A DNA stretch of 64,000 nt. It comes from Natronoarchaeum philippinense. Its GTDB lineage: Archaea > Halobacteriota > Halobacteria > Halobacteriales > Natronoarchaeaceae. The notes under the pieces are model-generated. The model was not told the origin of the DNA and ran no database searches. It saw only the letters and a program-made list of their open reading frames with translations. Both the position numbers and the translations under genes were made by a program. Position 1 is the stretch's first letter. Every line of letters starts with the position of its first letter. The stretch is taken from NCBI RefSeq assembly GCF_900215575.1, contig NZ_OBEJ01000001.1, forward strand, positions 62,001 to 126,000. Reading direction: 5' to 3'. Below are positions 17,774-25,904 of this stretch, piece after piece.

Positions 17774-18574
17774 ATGCAATATAGTGGCTGGCCCGAATCC
17801 GGGGAACTCGTGGTCGGAGAGGTCGACGAGATCGAGGACTTCGGCGTCTTCGTGGACCTCAAAGAGTACGAGGACAAGCGCGGTCTCACCCACGTCAGCG
17901 AGGTCGCTTCCGGCTGGATCAAGAACGTCCGGGATCACGTCCGCGAGGGACAGACTGTCGTCGCCAAGGTCTTAGATGTCGACGAGGACGCCCAGCAGAT
18001 CGACCTCTCGATCAAGGACGTCAACGACCACCAGCGCTCGGACAAGATCCAAGAGTGGAAAAACGAGCAGAAGGCCGACAACTGGATGCTGCTCGCGTTC
18101 GGCGAGGACATCGGCGACGACGAGTACGCTCGGATCGCAAACGAACTCCTCGCCGAGTTCGGCAGCCTCTATGCCGGCTTCGAGGAGGCCGCGATCCACG
18201 GCCACGAAGCGCTCGAACCGACCGACCTCGACGACGACGATATCGACGCGCTCGTCGAAACCGCACGCGAGAACGTCTCGGTGCCCTACGTCAACGTCAC
18301 CGGCTACGTCGACCTCGAATGTGGCACCAGCGAGGGCGTCGACGCGGTCAAGGAGGCCCTGCAGGCCGCCGAGGGCAACGGCGAAGTGCCCGACGAGGTC
18401 GATCTGGAAGTGACCTACGTCGGCTCGCCCGAGTACCGCATCAAGGTGCGAGCGCCCAACTACAAGACCGCCGAGTCCCAGCTCGAAGACAGCGCCGACC
18501 GCGCCGTCGCGGCCATCGAGGAGATCGGCGGCACCGGCGGCTTCCACCGCGAGCGACGCACCGAAGAAGAGTAA
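17774..18574 (+). CDS. eif2a: translation initiation factor 2 subunit alpha
   Basis: A 266-residue aIF2-alpha, which with the beta and gamma subunits carries initiator tRNA-Met to the small subunit. An N-terminal S1 RNA-binding domain (about residues 8-85, [20 protein letters not shown]) is followed by a helical middle domain and an alpha/beta C-terminal domain that contacts gamma. A GAGGTGAT purine-rich site precedes the ATG by about 6 bases, so this internal operon gene probably uses Shine-Dalgarno initiation. Confidence 0.96.
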   Translation: MQYSGWPESGELVVGEVDEIEDFGVFVDLKEYEDKRGLTHVSEVASGWIKNVRDHVREGQTVVAKVLDVDEDAQQIDLSIKDVNDHQRSDKIQEWKNEQKADNWMLLAFGEDIGDDEYARIANELLAEFGSLYAGFEEAAIHGHEALEPTDLDDDDIDALVETARENVSVPYVNVTGYVDLECGTSEGVDAVKEALQAAEGNGEVPDEVDLEVTYVGSPEYRIKVRAPNYKTAESQLEDSADRAVAAIEEIGGTGGFHRERRTEEE

Positions 18575-18580
18575 TCGACG

Positions 18581-18763
18581 ATGAAGGCGGATCTCCGGGT
18601 GTGTTCGGCGTGGCGAAATCGCCACGAACGCCCGGTGTACACCCTTTCTGCGAGCTGTCCGGAGTGTGGCGCCGACGCCGTCAACAGCGCTCCCGCTCCC
18701 TTCGATCCCGAGGACTCCTACGGGGAGTACCGACGCTCACTTAAGCGCCGCGCCCGGGAGTAA
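18581..18763 (+). CDS. nop10: H/ACA ribonucleoprotein protein Nop10
   Basis: A 60-residue component of the archaeal H/ACA pseudouridylation complex, with Cbf5, Gar1 and L7Ae. The N-terminal zinc-binding half (VCSAWRNRHERPVYTLS, CPECG) and the extended PAPFDPEDSYGEYRRSLKRR tail that binds Cbf5 are both present. One of the usual four zinc cysteines is replaced (CSAWRNR instead of CxxC), as in other haloarchaea as far as I recall. Confidence 0.94.
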   Translation: MKADLRVCSAWRNRHERPVYTLSASCPECGADAVNSAPAPFDPEDSYGEYRRSLKRRARE

Positions 18764-18768
18764 GCCGT

Positions 18769-19530
18769 ATGGACGAACTCGATATCGAGTCGGTAGCGGA
18801 CGCCGAACTGGACGATCCGGTGCTGGTCGAGGGGCTGCCGGGCGTCGGCCACGTCGGCAAACTCGCCGCCGAGCACCTGCTCGACGAGTTCGACGGGACG
18901 CTCGTTCGTCGCGTCTACTCCGAGCACTTCCCACCGCAGGTCGAGGTCGGGGGTGACGGCGTCGCCGAACTCACGAGCGCCGAGTTCCACGCCGTCGAGA
19001 CCGAGGGCCGCGATCTGCTGGTCCTGACCGGCGACAATCAGGCCCAGAGCAACGAGGGTCACTACCGGCTGACTGATGCCTTCCTCGACGTGGCCGAGGA
19101 CTTCGGCGTCGAGGCGGTGTACGCACTTGGCGGCGTCCCGACGGGCGAACTCATCGAGGAGTACGACGTGCTCGGCGCCGCCACCGCCGAGTCGCTCGTC
19201 GAGGATCTCGAAGATGCTGGCGTCGACTTCCGCGAGGACGAACCCGCCGGCGGCATCGTCGGCGTCAGCGGCCTCCTGCTGGGGCTGGGCGAGCGCCGCG
19301 GCGTCGATGCCGCCTGTCTGATGGGCGAGACCAGCGGCTATCTGGTCGATCCCAAGAGCGCACAGGCCGTACTGGAGATCCTGCAGGACCAACTCGACTT
19401 CGAGGTCGACTTCGCCGATCTGGAGGACCGCGCCGAGGAGATGGAGGAGGTCATCGGCAAGATCCAAGAGATGGAACAACAACAGCAGCCGAACGTGCCG
19501 AGCGACGACGACCTGCGCTACATCGGCTGA
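18769..19530 (+). CDS. PAC2-family proteasome assembly chaperone (PbaB-like)
   Basis: A 253-residue protein of the PAC2 family that in archaea and eukaryotes helps assemble the 20S proteasome. Family features are VEGLPGVGHVGKLAAEHLL at the N-terminus, AVYALGGVPTGEL in the middle, and a C-terminal coiled coil (EEMEEVIGKIQEMEQQQQ). It ends in RYIG, near but not matching the HbYX tail used to dock on the proteasome. It follows nop10 after 5 bases; proteasome alpha itself is at 35170. Confidence 0.85.
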   Translation: MDELDIESVADAELDDPVLVEGLPGVGHVGKLAAEHLLDEFDGTLVRRVYSEHFPPQVEVGGDGVAELTSAEFHAVETEGRDLLVLTGDNQAQSNEGHYRLTDAFLDVAEDFGVEAVYALGGVPTGELIEEYDVLGAATAESLVEDLEDAGVDFREDEPAGGIVGVSGLLLGLGERRGVDAACLMGETSGYLVDPKSAQAVLEILQDQLDFEVDFADLEDRAEEMEEVIGKIQEMEQQQQPNVPSDDDLRYIG

Positions 19531-19619
19531 GACAGCCTTTTTTCGACGCCGAAATTCGGATTCGACTGGTTTGAACGCCCCGCTCGCCGACTCCCAGCGA
19601 CGGCATCGTATACCACGGC

Positions 19620-19629
19620 TTATATTATA
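19620..19629 (+). promoter_or_regulatory. TATA box of the thiolase operon
   Basis: TTATATTATA lies 22-31 bases before the ATG at 19651, consistent with a leaderless transcript for the thiolase/OB-fold pair. Confidence 0.6.
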
Positions 19630-19650
19630 CCGAGGGCTGAGAGTCAGACC

Positions 19651-20805
19651 ATGGACCGCGTTGCAGTCATCGGCGCGTCGATGACGAAGTTCGGGCAGCG
19701 CGACGCTTGGATCCGCGAGCTGCTCTCGCAGGCCGGCGAGGAGTGTCTCGCGGACGCCGACGTCGAGCCCGACGAGATCGACCACCTGTACGTATCGAAC
19801 ATGGCCAGCGGCGAGTTCGAGGGCCAAGGCGGCACCCCGAACCTGCTCGCTCACGACCTCGGCGCCATTCCGGCCTACACCGAGCGCATCGACCAGACCA
19901 GCTCCAGCGGCGGCGCGGGCATCTACGCCGCGTGGCGCTCGATCGCAAGCGGCGCCAGCGACATGACGCTGCTGGTCGGCGGGGAGAAGATGACCCACAA
20001 GACGACCGCCGAGGCGACCGACGTAATCGCCTCGATCACCCATCCCGCCGAGTACAAGCACGGCCTGACGCTGCCGAGTTTCGCGGGCATGACCGCCCGG
20101 CGCTACCTCCACGAGCACGACGCGCCCCGGGAGAGCCTCGGGAAGGTCGCCGTCAAGAACCACAAGAACGGCGTCGACAACCCCAACGCCCAGTTCCAGA
20201 AGGAGGTCGGCCTCGACACCGTCCTCGAATCACCGATCGTCGCCGACCCGCTGCGCCTGTACGACTTCTGCCCGATCACGGACGGAAGCGCGGCGCTGTT
20301 GCTCTGTCCCGAATCGGTCGCAAAAGAGCACGCCGACGAGTACGCCGTCATCTCGGGCATCGGCGGCGCGACCGACACCCACGTCGTCCACGAGCGCGAC
20401 GACCCCACCGTGATGGGTGGCGTCGTCGACAGCGGGGAAGAGGCCTACGAGATGGCCGGTATCGGCCCCGACGATATCGACGTGGCCGAGCTCCACGACA
20501 TGTTCACCATTCTGGAGTTCCTCCAGATGGAGGGGCTGGGCTTCGCCGAGCAGGGCGAGGCGTGGAAGGAGATGGACAAAGGGACGACCGAGCGCGACGG
20601 CGAACTGCCGATCAACACGTCCGGCGGACTCAAGTCCAAGGGCCATCCGCTGGGCGCCAGCGGCATCGCACAGGCCGTCGAGATCTACGAGCAGGTGCTC
20701 GGCGAGGCCGGCCCGCGGCAGGTCGACGCCGATGTCGGGCTGGCGTGTAACGTCGGCGGCTTCGGCAACTGCGTCATCACCACGATCATGGAGGCAGCAC
20801 AATGA
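19651..20805 (+). CDS. thiolase-fold protein (SCP2-type), Ser in place of the nucleophilic Cys
   Basis: A 384-residue thiolase-superfamily protein that by family would condense or cleave acyl-CoAs (acetoacetyl-CoA in the mevalonate route or beta-oxidation). Conserved His282 (ELHDMF), His332 (GHPLGASG) and Cys366 (LACNVGG) are present. At the usual nucleophile site CASGG it reads SSSGG (Ser84-Gly88), so the acyl-enzyme cysteine is missing. It overlaps the OB-fold gene by ATGA. In methanogens this pair forms a channelling complex with HMG-CoA synthase; no HMGS is in this window. Confidence 0.85.
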   Translation: MDRVAVIGASMTKFGQRDAWIRELLSQAGEECLADADVEPDEIDHLYVSNMASGEFEGQGGTPNLLAHDLGAIPAYTERIDQTSSSGGAGIYAAWRSIASGASDMTLLVGGEKMTHKTTAEATDVIASITHPAEYKHGLTLPSFAGMTARRYLHEHDAPRESLGKVAVKNHKNGVDNPNAQFQKEVGLDTVLESPIVADPLRLYDFCPITDGSAALLLCPESVAKEHADEYAVISGIGGATDTHVVHERDDPTVMGGVVDSGEEAYEMAGIGPDDIDVAELHDMFTILEFLQMEGLGFAEQGEAWKEMDKGTTERDGELPINTSGGLKSKGHPLGASGIAQAVEIYEQVLGEAGPRQVDADVGLACNVGGFGNCVITTIMEAAQ

Positions 20806-21179
20806 GCGACGAGCCACCGATGGAAGCACAGCGCTACGAGGACGGGTCGATCTCCTACCCGACCCACCCCCGGAGTCTGAACGGCGCCGAGCCCACCGAG
20901 ACGATCGACCTCAGCGAGTACACCGCCGAGGTGGTCACGTGGACCGAAAGCACCGCGACGCCGCCGGGCGTTCGCCAGCCCAACACGATCGCAATCGTCG
21001 AGTTCGACGTTGACGGCGAGCGCGTGCGCGCGGTCGGGCAGGTCGTCGAGGACGCCGACGTGGAGATCGGCGACGAAGTCGAGCCGGTGTACGCCGAGGA
21101 ACTCCGCGAGCCCGGCGCCGGCATCAAAGAGCCGGAAAGTCAGGAGTGGGACGGGTACCGCTTCCAGCCTGTCCAGTGA
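20802..21179 (+). CDS. DUF35-type OB-fold partner of the thiolase, zinc ribbon lost
   Basis: A 125-residue protein related to the acyl-CoA-binding DUF35/OB-fold partner of archaeal thiolases. The OB-fold core is visible (YTAEVVTWTESTATPPGVRQ, IAIVEFDVDGERVRAVGQVV). The family usually starts with a four-cysteine zinc ribbon; this protein has no cysteine at all, only a short N-terminal strand region with YPTHPRSL. Its start overlaps the thiolase stop. The stop codon lies inside a strong hairpin (21164-21205). Confidence 0.75.
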   Translation: MSDEPPMEAQRYEDGSISYPTHPRSLNGAEPTETIDLSEYTAEVVTWTESTATPPGVRQPNTIAIVEFDVDGERVRAVGQVVEDADVEIGDEVEPVYAEELREPGAGIKEPESQEWDGYRFQPVQ

Positions 21180-21296
21180 GCGCGTCGGCGCGAACAACAG
21201 GCTGGGAGTGGAGGTTCCGACCGACACAGTGAGCGCGTCGGCGCGAGCAGTAGGTTCGGAGCGAAGGTGAGAGCCTGTCCAGTGAGCGCGTCGGCG
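21164..21296. repeat. hairpin cluster with three copies of CAGTGAGCGCGTCGGCG
   Basis: The 17-base core CAGTGAGCGCGTCGGCG occurs at 21174-21190, 21227-21243 and 21280-21296. The first and third copies share 25 bases (21166-21190 and 21272-21296). The first sits in the loop of a perfect 8-base-pair hairpin (CCAGCCTG at 21164-21171, CAGGCTGG at 21198-21205) that contains the stop codon of the OB-fold gene. The second is flanked by TCCGACC/GGTTCGGA arms with one bulge. May act as terminators or be a small repeat element. Confidence 0.75.
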
Positions 21297-21348
21297 AGTT
21301 CCCTTCGCCTACGTAACATTTTATTGGCGGTGTGCGAAACCCATTCGT

Positions 21349-21726
21349 ATGACTGACACGGCCGAGCGGAGGCTGATACTTCAGGACCTCATGCTCGCGG
21401 CCTCGAACCTCGTTATGTTCCTCCTGCTGGACGGGACGCTCTCGGCGACCGGCGAGTGGTGGATCGCCGCGGTCGTCGCACTCGTCAGCGGCGGTCTGTT
21501 CGCCGCGGCGGATCGAACCCGCGCAGGGTTGTGGGCGTTGTTCGTCGCCGGGGTGGCCGCTATCGGAGGGATCGTCTGGATGACGACCCTCGACGCGCCT
21601 CCGGTTGGCGGCTTCACGCGGCTCTTTCTCGGCCTCGCGCTCGGGCTGGGCGGCAACAGATTCGTCTTCGGCGTCGTTCGGCCGGTGCCCGAATTCCGGC
21701 GTCGACGACAGGCGAGCGCCAAATGA
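21349..21726 (+). CDS. small four-helix membrane protein
   Basis: A 125-residue protein that is almost entirely four membrane helices joined by short loops, with a basic C-terminal tail (RRRRQASAK). No family recognised. A TTTTATTG box at about 21319 is 30 bases before the ATG. It follows the hairpin cluster and is probably transcribed alone. Confidence 0.55.
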   Translation: MTDTAERRLILQDLMLAASNLVMFLLLDGTLSATGEWWIAAVVALVSGGLFAAADRTRAGLWALFVAGVAAIGGIVWMTTLDAPPVGGFTRLFLGLALGLGGNRFVFGVVRPVPEFRRRRQASAK

Positions 21727-21816
21727 ATGGGCCACAATCAGACAAAGCGGCGGTTGACCTTCGCGCACGCTTTTCAGCACGACCGGCCCCGGCAGCGACG
21801 GCGCGCTCGACGCCGG

Positions 21817-22539
21817 CTACGCTTCGTCCTCCTCGTCCTCGTCGTCGTACTGATCCTTGATCGACTGGAGTTCGGCGTCCACGTCGACCTGCGGACCGGT
21901 GTTTTCGCTGCTCTCCTGCTCGCCGCCGTCGCTGGTGCCTTCCTCGTCAGCTTCGCCGTCACCGTCGCTCGACGCCGAAATGCCCGCGTCGCGCTCGGCC
22001 TCGCGCTCACGACGCCGTTGTTCGTCGGCGGTGTCTTCGGCGTCACGCACCTGTGCTTCGAGGTCGTCCCGCAGTTCGCGTGCTTCGGTCAGAATCTCGC
22101 GGGCGGTTTCCTCTCGTGGGAGTGACCCCTCCTCGACGGCTGTCTGGAGTTCGTCCAGCGCGTCGTCGAGACGGTCCAGCGTTTCGCGGCCGATCCGGTT
22201 GGCGCCCTCGCGCACGACCCGGCCGCCCTCGCGGGCCCGATCGGCGGCTTCGGTGCCCTGATCGCGCGCTCGGCGTTCCGTCTCGGCGAGCCGGATCGCC
22301 TTCTGGACGGCTTCGAGTAGCTTGATGTTGACTTCGAGCACGGCGATCGTCGCCGGAATCGCCACCTCGTCGGTGAATCGCAGGACCTCCCGCGGCGTCG
22401 GCGGGCGGGGGAGACCGAGGGGGCCCCGCGGCGGCCGGCGACGCGGACCGACCTCGTCGCGGAGGTCGCGCAGGGAGTCCGCGAGTTCACCGGCCGTCCG
22501 GGCGAGCTCCTCGTCGCTGGCGTCGGACCTGTCGCTCAT
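21817..22539 (-). CDS. conserved haloarchaeal coiled-coil protein, strongly acidic
   Basis: A 240-residue soluble protein. A Pro/Arg-rich segment (about residues 30-50) is followed by a helix-rich core (VAIPATIAVLEVNIKLLEAVQKA) and long coiled coils, and it ends in a very acidic tail. No catalytic motif. Such proteins recur in haloarchaea with no known role. It ends the minus-strand group after the BioD-like gene, 43 bases downstream. Confidence 0.6.
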   Translation of the reverse strand: MSDRSDASDEELARTAGELADSLRDLRDEVGPRRRPPRGPLGLPRPPTPREVLRFTDEVAIPATIAVLEVNIKLLEAVQKAIRLAETERRARDQGTEAADRAREGGRVVREGANRIGRETLDRLDDALDELQTAVEEGSLPREETAREILTEARELRDDLEAQVRDAEDTADEQRRREREAERDAGISASSDGDGEADEEGTSDGGEQESSENTGPQVDVDAELQSIKDQYDDEDEEDEA

Positions 22540-22582
22540 GCCTTCGCGTTGGCGCGGCCACGACAAAAATGAGGCGGTCGGA

Positions 22583-23668
22583 TCAGTCGTCGTCGCCGCT
22601 CGCGCTGACGCCGGCGAGGATTTCGTCCACGTCGGCGTGGTCGGCCAGCAGCGCGCGCATGCGCTCGACGGTCGTCGCGTCGCGGGTCCGCCCCTCGCTG
22701 ACGACGCCCTCGGCGCGGTCGATGGTGGTGAGGGTGTCGGTCTGGACGACCAGAATCGGGACGCCCTTCTCCTCTGCCTTGCCGACGACGGCGCCGGAGG
22801 GCCGGTGGCCGCCGGTGAGGATCAGACACTCGACGCCCGGCGCTTGCAGCGCGGTCGTCTGGATGTCCGAGCGGTCACCGCCGGTGATGACGGCGGCGTC
22901 GCGGGTGCGCCGGAAGTGCCGAAGCGCGGCGTCGCTGCCCATCGCGCCGACGCTGAACCGCTCGACGTAGGCGTCGGTCGGCACGTCGGTCAGCACGTCG
23001 GCGCCGAGTTCGTCGGCCAGATCGCCGACGGTGATGCCGGCGAGATCCTGCTCGCGGGGCAGCGCGCCGAAGACCGGCACGTCCTCGCCTTCGAGGAACG
23101 GCGTGATGTCGGTCTCTAGCTGGTCGAACGCGTCGTCGGTGACGGCGTTGAACAGCACGCCCGCCAGCCGGTCTTCGAGGCTGCGAGCCGCGGCGAGCAC
23201 GTCGTCGGCGTCGCCGGGATGGCCGTAGCCAGCTAGCACCAGCACCTCGGCGTCGAGCAACTCGGCAACGTCGGCGTCGGTCAGATCGACGATGCCGCCG
23301 GTCGTCAGCGAGCCGCCGCCCTCGACGATCATCAGGTCGCGGCCGGCCGACAGCGAGTCGAAGTGCTCGCTGACCTGTTCGCGGAGGTCCTCGGCGGACT
23401 CTTGGCCGCGAACCGCCTGCTCGATGAACGTCGGCGAGTAGACGACGGGTTCGAGCTCGTGCATCTCGGCGTCGAGATCGAGCAGCTCGCGGGCGAGCAT
23501 GGGATCTTCGTCCAGCGTCTTCCCGACGCGGCTGCGCAGGCGGGTGCCCTTCGGTTTCATGTAGCCGACATCGAGGCCGCGTTCGCGGGCCAGCAGCCCG
23601 AGCGCGACGGAGACGGCTGTCTTTCCGGTTCCTTCTTCGGTCGAGGTGACGAGTATCGTCTTGGTCAT
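22583..23668 (-). CDS. BioD-like P-loop/DRTGG protein (phosphotransacetylase-family)
   Basis: A 361-residue two-domain protein. Residues 1-220 form a dethiobiotin-synthetase-like P-loop domain with Walker A STEEGTGKTA and MIVEGGGSL. The rest is a DRTGG-type domain (AVITGGDRSDIQTTAL, CLILTGGHRPSGAVV), as found in the regulatory part of bacterial phosphotransacetylase. The catalytic Pta domain itself is absent, so it is probably not a phosphotransacetylase. It overlaps the acetyl-CoA synthetase gene by ATGA, implying a linked role, perhaps regulatory. Confidence 0.8.
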   Translation of the reverse strand: MTKTILVTSTEEGTGKTAVSVALGLLARERGLDVGYMKPKGTRLRSRVGKTLDEDPMLARELLDLDAEMHELEPVVYSPTFIEQAVRGQESAEDLREQVSEHFDSLSAGRDLMIVEGGGSLTTGGIVDLTDADVAELLDAEVLVLAGYGHPGDADDVLAAARSLEDRLAGVLFNAVTDDAFDQLETDITPFLEGEDVPVFGALPREQDLAGITVGDLADELGADVLTDVPTDAYVERFSVGAMGSDAALRHFRRTRDAAVITGGDRSDIQTTALQAPGVECLILTGGHRPSGAVVGKAEEKGVPILVVQTDTLTTIDRAEGVVSEGRTRDATTVERMRALLADHADVDEILAGVSASGDDD

Positions 23669-25761
23669 AGTTCCTCCGTGTCAACGGTGAGTCTGAGGTC
23701 GATCGCCTGTACGCCGTCGGGGCCCGCCACGAGCGGGTTCACGTCGAGTTCCAGTATCGCCGGGAAATCGGTCGCCAGTTGCGAGAGCCGCTGGAGTGTC
23801 TCGACGACGGCGTCGAGATCGGCCGGCGTGCGTCCGCGGGCGCCCCGCAGCAGCGGCGCGGCCTGAATGTCGTCGATCATCTCCGTGGCTTCGGGTTCGC
23901 TGATCGGCGCGATCTTCACTGTGGTGTCCTCTAGGACCTCGACGAAGATCCCGCCGAGGCCGAAGAGGACCATCGGTCCGAACTGCGGATCGCGGTTCAG
24001 CCCGACGATCGTCTCAGTGCCGGCGTCGAGGTCGGCCATCTCTTGGACCTGCACGCCGGTGATCGAGGCGTCGGGCTGGTAGTTGTGCGCGCGGGTAACG
24101 AGATCCTCGTAGGCGTCGTAGACGTCTTCGGTCTCGACGCCGACTTTGACGCCGCCGATGTCGGACTTGTGGAGGATGTCCGGCGAAACGATCTTCATCA
24201 CGACCGGCCCGTCGATGCCTTCTGCGACCGACTCTGCCGCTTTGGGGGAGTCGACGACATCGCCTTCAGGCGTCGGGACGCCGTAGGCATCGAGCAGCTC
24301 CATCGCTTCGACGCCGAGCCGGTTGTCGTCGCGGTCCTCGGCGCGCTCGAGAATCTCGCGTGCGCGCTCGCGGTCCACGTCGAAGTCGGCGGGCGCCTCG
24401 TGGTCGCGCCGGCTCACGTCGCGGTACTCCGAGAGGGCGCCGACGCTGCGCACTGCGCGGGCCGGATCGAAGTAGTTTGGAACGCCGCTGTCTTCGAGCA
24501 CTTCGGCGGCCTCCTCGGTGCTCTCGCCGCCCATCAGCGCCGTCACGATCGGCGCGTCGTACTCGTCCCGAACGTCGGCGACGATGTCTGCCAGTTCCTC
24601 GAAATCCAGCACTGCCGTCGGCGCCGCGACGATGATCGCCGCACCGACGCCGTCGTCTTCGAGCGAGATTTCGAGGGCCTCGCGGAACCGCTCTGCAGGG
24701 GCGTCGCCGAGCACGTCGACGGGGTTGTAGATGTTCCCCTCGTCGGGGAGCATCTCGCCGTACGTTTCGAGCGTCTCGTTCGAGAAGTCAGCGAGACCGA
24801 GCCGCGAGTCGCCGATGGCGTCAGTCGTCATCACGCCCGGGCCGCCGGCGTTGGTGATCACGGCAACGTCGTCGCGCTCGGGGACGGGCTGGCCCGAGAG
24901 CATCTGCGCGTAGTCGAACATCTCCTCGACGGTGTTCACCCGGAGGACGCCAGCCTGATCGAGTCCGGCTTCGTAGGCCTGCTCGCTGCCGGCGATCGTC
25001 CCCGTGTGCGAGGACGCCGCCTGCGCGCCGGCCTCGGTCCGTCCGGACTTCACGAGCACGATCGGCGTGTCCTCGGACACCTCGCGAGCCGTGTCGATGA
25101 ACTCCCGCCCGTGGTCGATCCCTTCGAGGTAGCCGATGATCACGTCGGTCTCGGGGTCGTCGCCCCACTCGCGGATGAAGTCCGTCTCGTCGAGGACGGC
25201 CTCGTTGCCCAGCGAGACGATGTCTTTGAACCCGAGGTCCTGATCGTTCGCCCAGTCGAGCACGGCCGTGATGAACGCGCCCGATTGACTCATAAAGGAG
25301 ATCGAGCCCTCCAGCGCGTTCTCGGGGCCGAACGTCGCGTTGAGCCCGCTGGTCGTGCTCATGATCCCGATGCTGTTGGGGCCGACGAGGTTCATATCGT
25401 ACTCCTCGGCGACCTCGATCAGCTCGCGCTCGCGGGCGGCGCCCTCGCTGCCGGTCTCGCTGAAGCCGGCGGTGATGACGACCACGTCGTCGACGCCTTC
25501 CTCGCCGGCCTCGCGGACAGCATCGACCACGATACCCGGCGGAACGACCACCACGGCGAGGTCGACTGGCGGCGCGTCCGCCAGCGATTCATAACAGTCC
25601 AGTCCCAGCACCGCGTCACGGTTCGGGTTTATCGGAACGACGCCTCCGTCGAAGTCGGCCTGCAGATTGGTCAGGATCGCACGTCCGACAGATCCTTCCC
25701 GGTCTGTGGCGCCGACTACGGCCACGCGCTCCGGCCCGAACAGGTCCGATAACGCTCCCAT
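23665..25761 (-). CDS. acd: acetate-CoA ligase (ADP-forming), alpha-beta fusion
   Basis: A 698-residue enzyme making acetate and ATP from acetyl-CoA, ADP and phosphate, the archaeal route of acetate formation. The alpha part begins with a CoA-binding Rossmann domain (RVAVVGATDREGSVGRA) and contains the phosphorylated His252 (ASSHTGTIAG). The beta part, from about residue 470, is an ATP-grasp domain (GPVVMKIVSPDILHKSDIGG) ending ELDVNPLV. Alpha and beta are separate proteins in Pyrococcus but fused in haloarchaea. Substrate range cannot be read from sequence. Confidence 0.93.
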   Translation of the reverse strand: MGALSDLFGPERVAVVGATDREGSVGRAILTNLQADFDGGVVPINPNRDAVLGLDCYESLADAPPVDLAVVVVPPGIVVDAVREAGEEGVDDVVVITAGFSETGSEGAARERELIEVAEEYDMNLVGPNSIGIMSTTSGLNATFGPENALEGSISFMSQSGAFITAVLDWANDQDLGFKDIVSLGNEAVLDETDFIREWGDDPETDVIIGYLEGIDHGREFIDTAREVSEDTPIVLVKSGRTEAGAQAASSHTGTIAGSEQAYEAGLDQAGVLRVNTVEEMFDYAQMLSGQPVPERDDVAVITNAGGPGVMTTDAIGDSRLGLADFSNETLETYGEMLPDEGNIYNPVDVLGDAPAERFREALEISLEDDGVGAAIIVAAPTAVLDFEELADIVADVRDEYDAPIVTALMGGESTEEAAEVLEDSGVPNYFDPARAVRSVGALSEYRDVSRRDHEAPADFDVDRERAREILERAEDRDDNRLGVEAMELLDAYGVPTPEGDVVDSPKAAESVAEGIDGPVVMKIVSPDILHKSDIGGVKVGVETEDVYDAYEDLVTRAHNYQPDASITGVQVQEMADLDAGTETIVGLNRDPQFGPMVLFGLGGIFVEVLEDTTVKIAPISEPEATEMIDDIQAAPLLRGARGRTPADLDAVVETLQRLSQLATDFPAILELDVNPLVAGPDGVQAIDLRLTVDTEEL

Positions 25762-25869
25762 CGCTAGTCGGTACTGATGATATCCACTACAAAAAGCACC
25801 CCGACCTCTCTCGCATTATAAGAACGTCGAACATATTCGGAAGCTACTTTGGCACTAAGATACGGTTGA

Positions 25870-25881
25870 GAAGAATTCTTC
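25870..25881. repeat. 12-base perfect palindrome between znuB and acd
   Basis: GAAGAATTCTTC lies 24 bases beyond the znuB stop and about 110 bases before the acd start, both on the minus strand. It may be part of a terminator or an operator; its distance from the acd start is long for a haloarchaeal repressor site. Confidence 0.4.
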
Positions 25882-25904
25882 ACGTTCGTACGTTTACGTC
25901 GTCG

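Noticed and set aside
25870-25881. GAAGAATTCTTC as acd operator
   Set aside because: Too far (about 110 bases) from the start to be a normal haloarchaeal operator; kept only as a palindrome of unknown role.
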